The notes under the pieces are model-generated. The model ran no database searches. It had not been told where the DNA came from and saw nothing but the letters and a program-made list of their open reading frames with translations. Source: Mycobacterium sp. ENV421 (GTDB lineage Bacteria; Actinomycetota; Actinomycetes; Mycobacteriales; Mycobacteriaceae). Taken from it: a DNA stretch of 64,000 nt. Both the position numbers and the translations under genes were made by a program. Where the stretch lies: positions 124,001-188,000 of the forward strand of contig NZ_PDHO01000006.1 in assembly GCF_002887815.1 (NCBI RefSeq), written 5' to 3'. Below are positions 1-8,623 of this stretch, in pieces. Numbering within the stretch: position 1 is the first letter of the stretch; the number at the start of each line of letters is the position of its first letter.

Positions 1-17
1 TGCGGGACACTTTCTAC

Positions 18-36
18 TAAGGTTTGCCTAACCAAA
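18..36 (+). promoter_or_regulatory. Predicted IdeR (DtxR-family) iron box
   Basis: The 19 bases TAAGGTTTGCCTAACCAAA match the mycobacterial IdeR consensus TTAGGTTAGSCTAACCTAA at 16 of 19 positions, with only one mismatch in the GGTTAGSCTAACC core. The box ends 16 bases before the GTG start of the diflavin reductase, a position where bound repressor would overlap the promoter or transcript start. By analogy with known IdeR targets it should repress the gene when iron is plentiful. Seen: the motif and its position. Inferred: regulation. Confidence 0.72.
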
Positions 37-52
37 TCAGATCGGAGCAGGT

Positions 53-1687
53 GTGGTGGAGCGACCCGGTTTCTCGGTGATCATCGGCTACGCCAGCGAC
101 ATGGGCACCGCCGAGTACATCGCCATGCAACTCGCCGACGCGATCAAAGAAGCCGGGATCGACGCCACCGAGACCGAGCTCAACGAGGTGGCTGTTGACG
201 AGGTCCGGGCCGCGACCCACATGATCGTGGTGGCCTCGACGTTCGGTGAGGGTGAGGTCCCCGACAACGGCACCGTGTTCTGGGAGGAGCTGGCGGCATC
301 CGACGCCCGGCTCGACGGGCTGGGATACGCGGTCCTGGCGCTGGGCGACAGCTCTTACGAAATGTTCTGCAACGCCGGCCGGATCATCGATGCCCGCCTC
401 GCCGAACTGGGTGCCCACGCGCTGGCCGCGCGCGCCGAATACGACTGCTACCGGGAGGGCGACGCCCGCGAGTGGATCGCCGACATCGCCAAGATCCTCA
501 TCGAGGCGGCCGCCGCCGCACCCGCCGCAGCAGAACCCACCGCCCCGAAGGCGGCACCGCACCGCCGTCACGAAGCCAGCCCGTGGACCGACGCGAATCC
601 CTTCACCTCGACCGCCCTGGTGAACCGGCCGCTGACGGCACCGGAGTCCGACAAGGAGGTCCGCCACATCGAGTTGGACCTCGCGGATTCCGGAATCACC
701 TATCAGGCCGGCGATTCGGTGGCCGTGCATCCGGTCAACAATCCCGCGCTCGTCGAGGCCGTGCTGGCCAAGCTCGGAGTCGACGGCTCCTACGTCGCCG
801 CGGGCAGCGATCGGCCGCTGGGCGAACTGCTCGCGGGCCACCTCGACATCTGCTCTCCGTCGCGGGCGTTGCAGGCGCTGGTCGCGGCCCGCACCGACGA
901 CACCGAGGCCGCGGCGGCGCTGCGCTCCCCCGACCCCGCGGTGGTGTCGTCCTGGTTGTACGGCCGCGACGTGCTCGACCTGCTGCTTCTCACCGAACTG
1001 TCGGTCGACGAGGTACTGGAAGCGTTGCGGCCCTTGCAGTTTCGCGACTACTCGATCGCCTCGAGTCCCCTGGTCCATCCGGATCGGCTGCATCTGACGG
1101 TGGCGACCGTGCGTTACCACTGCCGCGGCCGCGCCCGCGGAGGCGTCGCCTCCACATTTCTGGCCGACAGAGTCTCCGGTCGGCAGTCCGTGCGAATTCA
1201 CCTGCGGCCCAACCACAATTTCCGGCTACCCGCCCCGGATGTACCGATCATCATGGTCGGACCGGGAACCGGCATCGCACCGTTCCGCGCGTTCCTGCAC
1301 GAACGCCAGGCGACCGCTGCGCCGGGCAGATCGTGGCTGTTCTTCGGCGACCGGCGGCGGCACACCGATTTCCTCTATGGCGACGAGCTCACGCGATTCC
1401 ACGAATCCGGTGCACTGACCCGACTGGATCTGGCCTTCTCGCGCGAGAGTGCCGGGCCGAAAACCTACGTCCAGCACCGCATGAAGGACAACGCGCGGGA
1501 GCTGTTCGGGTGGCTCGAAAGCGGAGCGCACCTGTATGTGTGCGGGGACGCCGAGCGGATGGCCAAGGACGTCGACGCCGCCCTGCACGAGATCGTCGCC
1601 GAGGCCGGTGACATGGACGCCGCCGCCGCGCACTCCTACGTGAACGAACTGATCAAAGCCCACCGGTACGTACGCGACGTCTACTGA
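53..1687 (+). CDS. Stand-alone diflavin reductase (CysJ-like)
   Basis: This 544-residue protein has the architecture of sulfite-reductase flavoprotein alpha subunit and cytochrome P450 reductase. An N-terminal flavodoxin domain (about residues 8-150, GYASDMGTAEYIA for FMN phosphate) is joined by an Ala/Pro-rich linker to a FAD domain (RDYSIASSP near residue 330) and an NADPH domain (VGPGTGIAPFRAFL near 400, YVCGDAERMAKDVD near 495). It should pass electrons from NADPH through FAD and FMN to an acceptor. No hemoprotein partner such as CysI is adjacent, so the acceptor is unknown. The GTG start at 53 is chosen because GGAGCAG lies just upstream. The IdeR-type box at 18-36 suggests induction by iron starvation, which would suit ferric-siderophore reduction, but that role is inference. 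Confidence 0.85.
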   Translation: MVERPGFSVIIGYASDMGTAEYIAMQLADAIKEAGIDATETELNEVAVDEVRAATHMIVVASTFGEGEVPDNGTVFWEELAASDARLDGLGYAVLALGDSSYEMFCNAGRIIDARLAELGAHALAARAEYDCYREGDAREWIADIAKILIEAAAAAPAAAEPTAPKAAPHRRHEASPWTDANPFTSTALVNRPLTAPESDKEVRHIELDLADSGITYQAGDSVAVHPVNNPALVEAVLAKLGVDGSYVAAGSDRPLGELLAGHLDICSPSRALQALVAARTDDTEAAAALRSPDPAVVSSWLYGRDVLDLLLLTELSVDEVLEALRPLQFRDYSIASSPLVHPDRLHLTVATVRYHCRGRARGGVASTFLADRVSGRQSVRIHLRPNHNFRLPAPDVPIIMVGPGTGIAPFRAFLHERQATAAPGRSWLFFGDRRRHTDFLYGDELTRFHESGALTRLDLAFSRESAGPKTYVQHRMKDNARELFGWLESGAHLYVCGDAERMAKDVDAALHEIVAEAGDMDAAAAHSYVNELIKAHRYVRDVY

Positions 1688-1711
1688 CCGAGCGGGTTAG
1701 GCTCAGGGCCC

Positions 1712-2587
1712 ATGCGCAGACTTCTCGCGAGCCTGACCACGGCGCTCACCGTTTTGACGGCGACGGCAGGGATTGCCAACGCGGACACCATCGATCAGCC
1801 GCCGGGCTCGGTGCCGATCCCCGATGGACCCGCGCCCGCGTGGATCATCGCCGACATGAACACCGGCCAGGTGCTGGCCGGCCGTGACATGTACGCCGCG
1901 CACCCGCCGGCCAGCACGATCAAGACACTGCTGGCTCTCACCGCGCTGGACGAGCTGCCCGATCTGAATGCGACGGTGGTGGCCAACAACTCCGACACCC
2001 TCGTCGAATGCAACTGCGCCGGTGTGCGGCCCGGTCGCAGCTACACCGCCCGTCAGCTGCTCGACGGGCTGTTGCTGGTGTCGGGCAACGACGCCGCCAA
2101 CACCCTGGCCGACATGCTCGGCGGCTACCAGGCGGCGGTCGACAAGATGAACGCCAAGGCCGTGGCGATCGGGGCGACCAACACCCACGCGACCACGCCG
2201 TCCGGCCTGGACGGAGCGGGCGGCCCGGGCTGGACCACTCCGCATGACCTTGCCGCGATCTTCCGCGCCGCGATGGCCAATCCGGTGTTCGCACAGATCA
2301 CCGCCCAGCCGGTCGCGATGTTCCCCGGCGAGATCGGGGACAAGCCGCTGGTGAATCAGGACGAACTGCTGGCCCGCTATCCCGGTGCGATCGGCGGCAA
2401 AACCGGCTTCACCGACGCAGCCCGAAAGACGTTCGTCGGCGCCGCAGACCGCGGCGGCCGCCGGCTGGTGATCGCCATGATGTACGGGCTGATCCACGAA
2501 GGTGGCCCGACCTACTGGGATCAGGCGGCGGCACTGCTGGATTGGGGCTTCGCCCAGAACCCGTCCGAGAGCGTCGCCGCGCTGTAG
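1712..2587 (+). CDS. D-alanyl-D-alanine carboxypeptidase, DacB2 type (copy 1)
   Basis: The 291-residue secreted protein belongs to the S11 peptidase (low-molecular-weight PBP) family related to M. tuberculosis DacB2 (Rv2911). A signal peptide covers about residues 1-24 (TATAGIANA then D). The catalytic motifs are all present: SxxK as STIK near residue 70, SxN as SGN near 129, and KTG as GGKTGFTD near 229. It should trim the terminal D-Ala of peptidoglycan stem peptides outside the membrane. It starts 24 bases after the diflavin reductase stop, so it could be co-transcribed and share the iron-box control. A paralogue lies at 3441-4283. There is no C-terminal membrane anchor, unlike DacB1-type enzymes. 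Confidence 0.9.
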   Translation: MRRLLASLTTALTVLTATAGIANADTIDQPPGSVPIPDGPAPAWIIADMNTGQVLAGRDMYAAHPPASTIKTLLALTALDELPDLNATVVANNSDTLVECNCAGVRPGRSYTARQLLDGLLLVSGNDAANTLADMLGGYQAAVDKMNAKAVAIGATNTHATTPSGLDGAGGPGWTTPHDLAAIFRAAMANPVFAQITAQPVAMFPGEIGDKPLVNQDELLARYPGAIGGKTGFTDAARKTFVGAADRGGRRLVIAMMYGLIHEGGPTYWDQAAALLDWGFAQNPSESVAAL

Positions 2588-2596
2588 TTCGTCCGG

Positions 2597-3229
2597 CTAG
2601 CGGTGTCCGCCACCCGCATTGAACCCGGGCTGAGCGGCCTCACCTTCGGTGATCTGGTACGGCGCCGGGGCCAGGTCGTTCGGGGTCGCCACAATCGCGG
2701 AGTTGTCCCCCGACGGCGGGGCACCGGCGGGTGCTTGGTTATCCGGCGCGACCTGGAAATTCTCATCGGAATCCGGCACGACGACAGGCGCCGCGGTGCT
2801 GCCCGGGTCACCCGGCACCCAGGCCAGAAGGTCGCGGGTGCCGTCGTTGAAGACAACGCTGTTCGGGATGTCGCCCACGACGTCGAAGTAGAGCTTTCCG
2901 GCATTCGACGCACCCCAGATAGAGGGGTAGAAATCGCCGGACTCAGCCCGCGCACCGAACCGCTCGATGAACGGCGGGTAACTGCCCCCGAACCCGTCGA
3001 TCGTCAGCTTGGCCGAATACAACGTGCCGTTGTGCGGCACCGGATCCGAACTGGGCCTGAGCTTGCCCACGGCGTAGCCGATGTAGGGCAGGCCGTTGGG
3101 TCCGTTCAAGGTTTCCTGCTCGCCGAACACCCGCACGCTGTCCGTCGCCCACGCCGGTGCGGCGCAGACGCCGGCAAGGCCCAACGTGACAACAGTGGCG
3201 GCCACCCCGGCCATTTTCGCGATCTTCAC
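2597..3229 (-). CDS. Secreted MPT63-family (DUF1942) protein
   Basis: This 210-residue exported protein resembles the mycobacterial immunogenic protein MPT63. The stretches FGARAESGDFYPSIWGA, GKLYFDVVGDIPNSVVFN and GTRDLLAWVPG follow the MPT63 Ig-like beta-sandwich pattern. A signal peptide (VKIAKMAGVAATVVTLGLAG, cleaved after AWA) opens the protein, and a Pro/Ala-rich low-complexity tail of about 70 residues follows the domain. The GTG start at 3229 is chosen over the longer reading frame because GGGGAGAG sits five bases upstream and the signal peptide then begins correctly. The family's biochemical function is unknown. It lies on the opposite strand between two dacB-type genes. Confidence 0.82.
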   Translation of the reverse strand: MKIAKMAGVAATVVTLGLAGVCAAPAWATDSVRVFGEQETLNGPNGLPYIGYAVGKLRPSSDPVPHNGTLYSAKLTIDGFGGSYPPFIERFGARAESGDFYPSIWGASNAGKLYFDVVGDIPNSVVFNDGTRDLLAWVPGDPGSTAAPVVVPDSDENFQVAPDNQAPAGAPPSGDNSAIVATPNDLAPAPYQITEGEAAQPGFNAGGGHR

Positions 3230-3440
3230 AGTCTCTCCCCAGCTGATCGGTGCCAACATCCCTGGCAATGGTGTGCCGAATACTTTACTGTGACCTACCT
3301 AACAGCACTCCCTTTAGCCGGCATCTGGGCGATCATCACGACCCTGGTCGCCGCACGCTAAACCTGTCGCACCCCATCGCAATACATTCGAGACTCACCC
3401 GCGTCGTTGCCGAGGCGCAGTCTGGTTAGCGTCGGCACTC

Positions 3441-4283
3441 ATGCCGGCCCGCCCATTCGTCGCGATATTGGGCATCGCCATGTCCCTGGTGCTGGTGGCG
3501 CCCGCCGCGGCCGCACCCGCCCCGCAGCCGGCCGGCGCGGTGACCGCTCCCCCCGAGGGTCCGGCACGAGCCTGGTTGGTCGCCGACCTCGACACCGGCC
3601 AGATCCTGGGCAGCCGCGAACCCTACAGCGCGCACGCGCCGGCGAGCACCATCAAGCCGCTGCTGGCGATGGTCGTGCTCGACCAATTGGCGCCCAATGC
3701 CGCGATCCGGGCGACGGCAGCCAACACGCAAGTCGAATGCTCGTGCGTCGGACTGGTGCCCGGCCAGATCTACACCGCACGCCAACTGCTCGACGGCCTG
3801 CTGCTGGTGTCGGGCAACGACGCCGCCAATCTGCTCGCCGACATGCTCGGCGGTCAGCAGGCGGCAGTGCAGAAGATGAACGCCAAGGCCTATCAACTGG
3901 GCGCCCGCAGCACGAGGGCCGGATCGCCGTCGGGGTTGGACGGGCCGGGCTGGGAGTCGGTGACCTCACCGCACGACCTGGCGCTGATCTATCGGGAAGC
4001 GTTGCGGTACCCCTTGTTTGTGCAGATCGTCCACCAAACCTCGGCACTATTCCCCGGCCGGTCGGGCTACCGGGAGATCAAGAACCAGGATCGCCTGCTG
4101 CGCAGCTACGCCGGCTTCATCGGCGGCAAGAGCGGCTACACCGATCTGGCCCGCGAAACCTATGTCGGAATGGCGCAGCGGGGCGGGCACCGGCTCATCG
4201 TCGTGGAGATGTACGGCGACGACGACCTGTGGAACCAAGCCGCGCAACTGCTCGACTGGGGCTTCAGCCACTACCCCGCGTGA
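3441..4283 (+). CDS. D-alanyl-D-alanine carboxypeptidase, DacB2 type (copy 2)
   Basis: This 280-residue secreted protein is a clear paralogue of the protein at 1712-2587 (shared runs include RQLLDGLLLVSGNDAAN and KMNAKA). It has a signal peptide ending near AAAAAPAP, the SxxK motif as STIK near residue 72, SxN as SGN near 132, and GGKSGYTD near 230 in place of the usual KTG. KSG is a conservative change that some S11 enzymes tolerate, so activity is plausible but the specificity may differ. The two copies flank the inverted MPT63-family gene, which suggests an old local duplication. The upstream 3230-3440 gap is shared with that divergent gene and shows no convincing promoter by eye. Confidence 0.9.
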   Translation: MPARPFVAILGIAMSLVLVAPAAAAPAPQPAGAVTAPPEGPARAWLVADLDTGQILGSREPYSAHAPASTIKPLLAMVVLDQLAPNAAIRATAANTQVECSCVGLVPGQIYTARQLLDGLLLVSGNDAANLLADMLGGQQAAVQKMNAKAYQLGARSTRAGSPSGLDGPGWESVTSPHDLALIYREALRYPLFVQIVHQTSALFPGRSGYREIKNQDRLLRSYAGFIGGKSGYTDLARETYVGMAQRGGHRLIVVEMYGDDDLWNQAAQLLDWGFSHYPA

Positions 4284-4362
4284 ACCACCGCAAACGCGGC
4301 GCTATCCGCTTGACAACGGAAAGATCAACAATTCAGCAATATTCCCGAATTGACGACCACTC

Positions 4363-4376
4363 GAGCTAATTAGCTC
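4363..4376. promoter_or_regulatory. Perfect 14-bp palindrome upstream of the secreted C39-like gene
   Basis: GAGCTAATTAGCTC is a perfect palindrome 64 bases before the preferred ATG of the gene at 4441. A TTGACG hexamer lies just upstream at 4350-4355. This arrangement fits an operator, but no regulator is identified and a chance 14-mer cannot be excluded. Confidence 0.35.
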
Positions 4377-4440
4377 TACTCTCAGGTCGGCACATGTCGG
4401 CCATTCTTATCAGCGTTGAATGTCGGGACGGGGATCGTTG

Positions 4441-5889
4441 ATGGACTACAGCACGGGTCAGACGCGCAGGCGCAGAGCCGCACACAAATTCGCTGCCTGG
4501 CTGGCGGCGGGAACCCTCACCGCGGGCCTCGGCGCTGCGATGGTGGCCGGCACCGCGGTGGCATACGCAGACACCGGGTCGTCCGGGTCGACGTCACATT
4601 CGGCGTCGGACACCTCCACCAGCGCGGCGAACAAGCATCAGTCGACGGGCTCCTCACGCCGGGCGATCGGTAAGCCGTCACCGAAGGTGACGGCCGGCGG
4701 TGGCGCCGTGACATCGCCGTCAGCGCAGGGTCTGGCGACGCCAACGGATTCCAAGCCATCCCTGTCGCTGGTGACGACCACCGATGCGACACCCAAAGCG
4801 TCTGCCACACCGAAGATTCCGACTGTCCAGTCGGTACTGAGCGACATCGCCCGCCAGATCGACTACACGTTCTTCAACAAGGCGCCGACCGCGTCGCCCA
4901 CTCAGGGCGCCCAAGCGGGCCCGAAGAAACAGGTCGACGGCGCCGTCAACGGCAGCAGCAACAACGGATTCGATCCGACCTACACCGTCACCGAACAACC
5001 CAAGTACGGCACGGTCACCCTCGATCCCAAGACCGGGCAGTACACCTACGTCGCGCGCGACGAACTGATCACGCCCGGCATCACCGACGAGTTCACGGTC
5101 AGCGTGAGCAACGGTGCCGCCGCCAGGCTGCCGGGCCTGCTCGGCCAGCTGCAGCTGGCGCTGCACTCGATGGCGGTCGCACTGGGGGTGGCCAAGCCCG
5201 ACACCATCGAAAAAGGCATCGTCGTCAAGATTTCCGGTACCGGGAAGTACGGGACCCCCGCCGATCAGGCGCAGTACTGGCAGACCCAGGACGTCGACAA
5301 TTCGTGTGTGCTGCTCGCCGATGCCGCCATCATCGCTCAGCTCGGCGGCCCGCAGTTCACCGAGCAGGAGATGATCGCGATCGGCAAGGCCACGCCCAGC
5401 ACCGTTGACCCGACGAAGCCGATGTACGTGGGCACCCGGGCCGAGACCGGATTCATCGGCCTCTACAACTACGACGGCGTTGCGCTGCTGAAGAAGTACG
5501 GAATCGACGCCACCTACAAGTCCTACGTCGACGACCCCGAGCCGGGCGAAGCCCCGAACAAGGCCACCCAGGTCGACGGCCAGCGCGCGCTCGGCGATGT
5601 CGAAGCCGCGTTGGCCGCAGGCAAGGCGGTGGCCGTCGTCGTCGACGCCGGCCTGATCGTCAACGCGTCCGGTCAGGACGTCGAGACGCCCGCACCCGAG
5701 GCCAACCACTGGGTGGTCGTGACCGGAGTGGATGTCAGCACCGGCAAGATCTACCTGAATGACGGCAACCTGGCCGCCGGCAGCGCACCGGTGTCCATCG
5801 CCGGCTTCATGTGGTCTTGGCAGTCAAGCGATTTCGGGGTGATCGTCGCGTCCAAGGCCCCGGCCCCGGCCGCGGCCATCGCCGCCTGA
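4441..5889 (+). CDS. Secreted protein with Ig-like repeat and C39-like cysteine peptidase domain
   Basis: The 482-residue protein begins with an Arg-rich signal sequence (QTRRRRAAHKFAAWL, hydrophobic core, cleavage after AYA near residue 42) and a Ser/Thr/Lys-rich linker. Next comes a tandem-Ig-like or cadherin-tail segment (TVTEQPKYGTVTLD, TGQYTYVA, DEFTVSVSNG, about residues 180-240). The C-terminal domain (about 280-475) looks like peptidase family C39_2: a Gln followed by Cys in QTQDVDNSC, then NHWVVVTGVD supplying His and IYLNDG supplying the Asp/Asn. It could cut proteins or peptides outside the cell, but no substrate is known. ATG 4441 is preferred over the upstream ATG at 4420 because GGGACGGGG precedes it. 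The enzyme call rests on motif spacing only. Confidence 0.68.
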   Translation: MDYSTGQTRRRRAAHKFAAWLAAGTLTAGLGAAMVAGTAVAYADTGSSGSTSHSASDTSTSAANKHQSTGSSRRAIGKPSPKVTAGGGAVTSPSAQGLATPTDSKPSLSLVTTTDATPKASATPKIPTVQSVLSDIARQIDYTFFNKAPTASPTQGAQAGPKKQVDGAVNGSSNNGFDPTYTVTEQPKYGTVTLDPKTGQYTYVARDELITPGITDEFTVSVSNGAAARLPGLLGQLQLALHSMAVALGVAKPDTIEKGIVVKISGTGKYGTPADQAQYWQTQDVDNSCVLLADAAIIAQLGGPQFTEQEMIAIGKATPSTVDPTKPMYVGTRAETGFIGLYNYDGVALLKKYGIDATYKSYVDDPEPGEAPNKATQVDGQRALGDVEAALAAGKAVAVVVDAGLIVNASGQDVETPAPEANHWVVVTGVDVSTGKIYLNDGNLAAGSAPVSIAGFMWSWQSSDFGVIVASKAPAPAAAIAA

Positions 5890-5890
5890 T

Positions 5891-6961
5891 CTAGTACACC
5901 CGGCCGCGCAGGATCACCCGGTCGGGGTTCGACAAGATGTCGGCGCTGCCGCGCGGATCCTCGGTGTAGCACACCAGGTCCGCCGGCGCGCCGTCGTCGA
6001 GCACCGGCCTGCCCAACCACCTGCGCGCATCCCAGCACGCCGCGCCGAGCGCGTCGGTCGGGTTCATCCCGATGCGGGTGAGGGCGTCGACCTCGTCGGC
6101 GATCCGGCCGTGGACGATCGTGCTGCCGGCATCGCTACCCGCATAGATCGGCACGCCGGCTTCCCTGGCCGCGGCCACCCTCGGGTAGCAGGTGGCGTAG
6201 AGGTCGCGCATGTGGGCGGCGTAGGTCGGGTATTTGCTTGCGGCGTCGGCGAATCCGGGGAAGTTTTCGATGTTGATCAACGTGGGCACCAGCGCGGTGC
6301 CGTGCTCGACCATCATCGCGATGGTGTCGTCGGTCAACCCGGTGCCGTGCTCGATGCAGTCGATGCCCGAACCGATCAGTCCGGGCAACGCGTCCTCGCT
6401 GAACACATGCGCCGTGACCCGCGCACCCTCGTCGTGGACGGCGGCGATCGCCGCGCGCAGCACGTCGTCGGACCACAGCGGCGCCAGGTCCCCCACCGAG
6501 CGGTCGATCCAGTCACCGACCAGCTTGACCCACCCGTCGCCGGCACGGGCCTGAGCCGCCAACGCCTCGGGCAGCTGCCACTCGTCCTCGAGTTCGATGG
6601 CGAAGCCGCGCGAATACCGCTTGGGGCGGGCCAGATGTCGCCCGGCCCGGATGATCCGTGGCAGGTCGTGGTGATCGTCGAGGCTGCGGGTGTCGGTCGG
6701 AGATCCGCAGTCGCGCAACAACAGCGCGCCGACCTCACGTTCACGCTCGGCTTGGGCGATCGCCTCGTCCAGCGGAATCTCGCCGTGCTCCCCCAGCCCG
6801 ACATGGCAGTGCGCGTCCACCAAGCCGGGCAGGATCCAGCCACCGTCAAAAATTGTCTCCGCATCGGCGACCTGCTCGGTGCGCAAGACACCGTCGACGA
6901 TCCACCACTCCACCAGCTCGCCGTCGGGCAGACCGCGGCCCCGAACGTGGAGAGCCGGCAC
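5891..6961 (-). CDS. Metal-dependent amidohydrolase
   Basis: This 356-residue cytosolic enzyme belongs to the amidohydrolase superfamily and corresponds in position to Rv2915c. The metal-binding pattern is visible: HxH in GLVDAHCHVGLG near residue 52, a Lys in GWVKLVGDW near 144, His in VTAHVFSED near 185, His in CIEHGTG near 204 and Asp in YAGSDAGS near 276. Members of this subgroup hydrolyse peptide, urea or lactam-like C-N bonds (imidazolonepropionase/prolidase-like). The substrate here cannot be told. It starts with GTG directly behind ffh, one base after its stop, so the two genes are probably co-transcribed. Confidence 0.82.
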   Translation of the reverse strand: MPALHVRGRGLPDGELVEWWIVDGVLRTEQVADAETIFDGGWILPGLVDAHCHVGLGEHGEIPLDEAIAQAEREREVGALLLRDCGSPTDTRSLDDHHDLPRIIRAGRHLARPKRYSRGFAIELEDEWQLPEALAAQARAGDGWVKLVGDWIDRSVGDLAPLWSDDVLRAAIAAVHDEGARVTAHVFSEDALPGLIGSGIDCIEHGTGLTDDTIAMMVEHGTALVPTLINIENFPGFADAASKYPTYAAHMRDLYATCYPRVAAAREAGVPIYAGSDAGSTIVHGRIADEVDALTRIGMNPTDALGAACWDARRWLGRPVLDDGAPADLVCYTEDPRGSADILSNPDRVILRGRVY

Positions 6962-6962
6962 G

Positions 6963-8528
6963 CTAGTTCTTGCCCGGGAACTTCAGCTTGGACAGATCGA
7001 AATCGGCCAGACCAGGCGGCAATTCGTTCAGTCCCTCGGGCATTCCGGACAGGTCCGGGAAGCCACCGGGCATGGCACCGGCCAGCAACGGATTCTGCTT
7101 CGGCGGCGTCGGCCCCCGACCGCCCTTCTTCTTGCCCGCCTGCTTGTTCTTGCCCTTGGCCGATTTCTTCGATGAGCGACGCCCGAACGGCATGCCCATC
7201 GCACCGGCCATCTGCGACATCATCTTTCGCGCCTCGAAGAAGCGATCGACGAGCTGGTTGACCTCGGACACCGTGACACCGGAGCCATTGGCGATGCGCA
7301 GTCGGCGCGAGGCGTTGATGATCTTCGGGTCGGCCCGTTCCTGTGGCGTCATGCCGCGGATGATCGCCTGCAGCCGGTCGAGTTGTTTGTCGTCGACGGT
7401 GGCCAGCGCGTCCTTCATCTGGCCCGCGCCGGGCAGCATGCCCAGCAGGTTGCCGATCGGCCCCATCTTTCGGATCATCAGCATCTGCTCGAGGAAGTCC
7501 TCGAGCGTCAGCTCGCCGGAGCCGATCTTGGCGGCGGCTTCCTCGGCCTTCTGCTGATCGAAGACCTGCTCGGCCTGCTCGATCAGGCTCAGCACGTCGC
7601 CCATGCCGAGGATCCGGCTGGCCATCCGGTCGGGGTGGAAGACGTCGAAGTCCTCGAGCTTCTCACCGGTCGACGCGAACAGGATCGGCACGCCGGTCAC
7701 CTCGCGGACCGACAGGGCCGCACCACCGCGGGCGTCGCCGTCGAGCTTGGTCAGCACGACGCCGGTGAACCCGACACCGGACCCGAACGCCTCGGCGGTG
7801 GCCACCGCGTCCTGACCGATCATCGCGTCGAGGACGAACAGCGTCTCGTCGGGGTGCACGGCGTCGCGGATGGCGGCGGCCTGCTCCATCAACACCTCGT
7901 CGATGCCCAACCGGCCCGCAGTGTCGACGACGACGACGTCGAAGTGCTTGCTCTGCGCCTCGGCCAGACCGGCAGCGGCGACGGCGACCGGATCACCGGG
8001 GCCGGCGCCCTCGGTGTCCGCGGCATCGGGTGCGGTGCCCGGATGGGGGGCGAAGACGTTGACGCCGGCGCGCTCGCCGACGATTTTGAGCTGGTTGACC
8101 GCGCCGGGGCGCTGCAGATCGCAGGCCACCAGCAGCGGGGTGTGGCCCTGGCCCTTGAGCCACTTGGCCAGCTTGCCGGCCAGCGTGGTCTTACCGGCGC
8201 CCTGCAGGCCGGCCAGCATGATGACGGTCGGCGGGTTCTTGGCGAAGGCCAGCTGACGGGTCTCCCCGCCGAGGATGCCGATGAGCTCCTCGTTGACGAT
8301 CTTGACGACCTGCTGGGCGGGGTTGAGCGCACCGGAGACCTCGGCGCCGCGCGCCCGCTCCTTGATGCGGTTGACGAAGGCACGCACGACCGGCAGCGAA
8401 ACGTCGGCCTCGAGCAGCGCCAGCCTGATCTCGCGAGTGGTGGCGTCGATGTCGGCGTCAGTCAGCCGACCCTTGCCGCGCAGGCCCGAGAGCGCACCGG
8501 TCAACCGGTCGGACAGGGATTCAAACAC
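6963..8528 (-). CDS. ffh: Signal recognition particle GTPase Ffh
   Basis: The 521-residue protein binds 4.5S RNA and hydrophobic signal sequences and delivers ribosomes to the receptor FtsY, which is encoded about 4.5 kb upstream. The N domain spans roughly residues 1-90. The G domain has GLQGAGKTTLAGKLA near 108, DTAGRLGIDE near 200 and TKLDGDARGG near 260. The Met-rich M domain follows (FLEQMLMIRKMGPIGNLLGMLPG, about 345-460). The C-terminus is a Lys-rich and then Gly/Pro-rich tail. It starts at GTG. In M. tuberculosis the gene Rv2917 lies between ffh and glnD, but here only a 95-base gap does. Confidence 0.97.
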   Translation of the reverse strand: MFESLSDRLTGALSGLRGKGRLTDADIDATTREIRLALLEADVSLPVVRAFVNRIKERARGAEVSGALNPAQQVVKIVNEELIGILGGETRQLAFAKNPPTVIMLAGLQGAGKTTLAGKLAKWLKGQGHTPLLVACDLQRPGAVNQLKIVGERAGVNVFAPHPGTAPDAADTEGAGPGDPVAVAAAGLAEAQSKHFDVVVVDTAGRLGIDEVLMEQAAAIRDAVHPDETLFVLDAMIGQDAVATAEAFGSGVGFTGVVLTKLDGDARGGAALSVREVTGVPILFASTGEKLEDFDVFHPDRMASRILGMGDVLSLIEQAEQVFDQQKAEEAAAKIGSGELTLEDFLEQMLMIRKMGPIGNLLGMLPGAGQMKDALATVDDKQLDRLQAIIRGMTPQERADPKIINASRRLRIANGSGVTVSEVNQLVDRFFEARKMMSQMAGAMGMPFGRRSSKKSAKGKNKQAGKKKGGRGPTPPKQNPLLAGAMPGGFPDLSGMPEGLNELPPGLADFDLSKLKFPGKN

Positions 8529-8569
8529 GCAGTAAGCCTAGCGGGCGACGTCGGGCGCCGAGATCGACG

Positions 8570-8605
8570 CCATGGTCGCGCCCCCTTCGCCAACCACGAC
8601 CATGG
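8570..8605. repeat. Inverted repeat in the ffh-glnD gap
   Basis: CCATGGTCG at 8570-8578 is repeated as CGACCATGG at 8597-8605, giving 9-bp arms around an 18-base loop. It lies directly downstream of the glnD stop on the same strand, so it may form a weak terminator or processing hairpin. There is no T-rich tail. Confidence 0.35.
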
Positions 8606-8623
8606 TGTCGGTTTCGCGCACGA

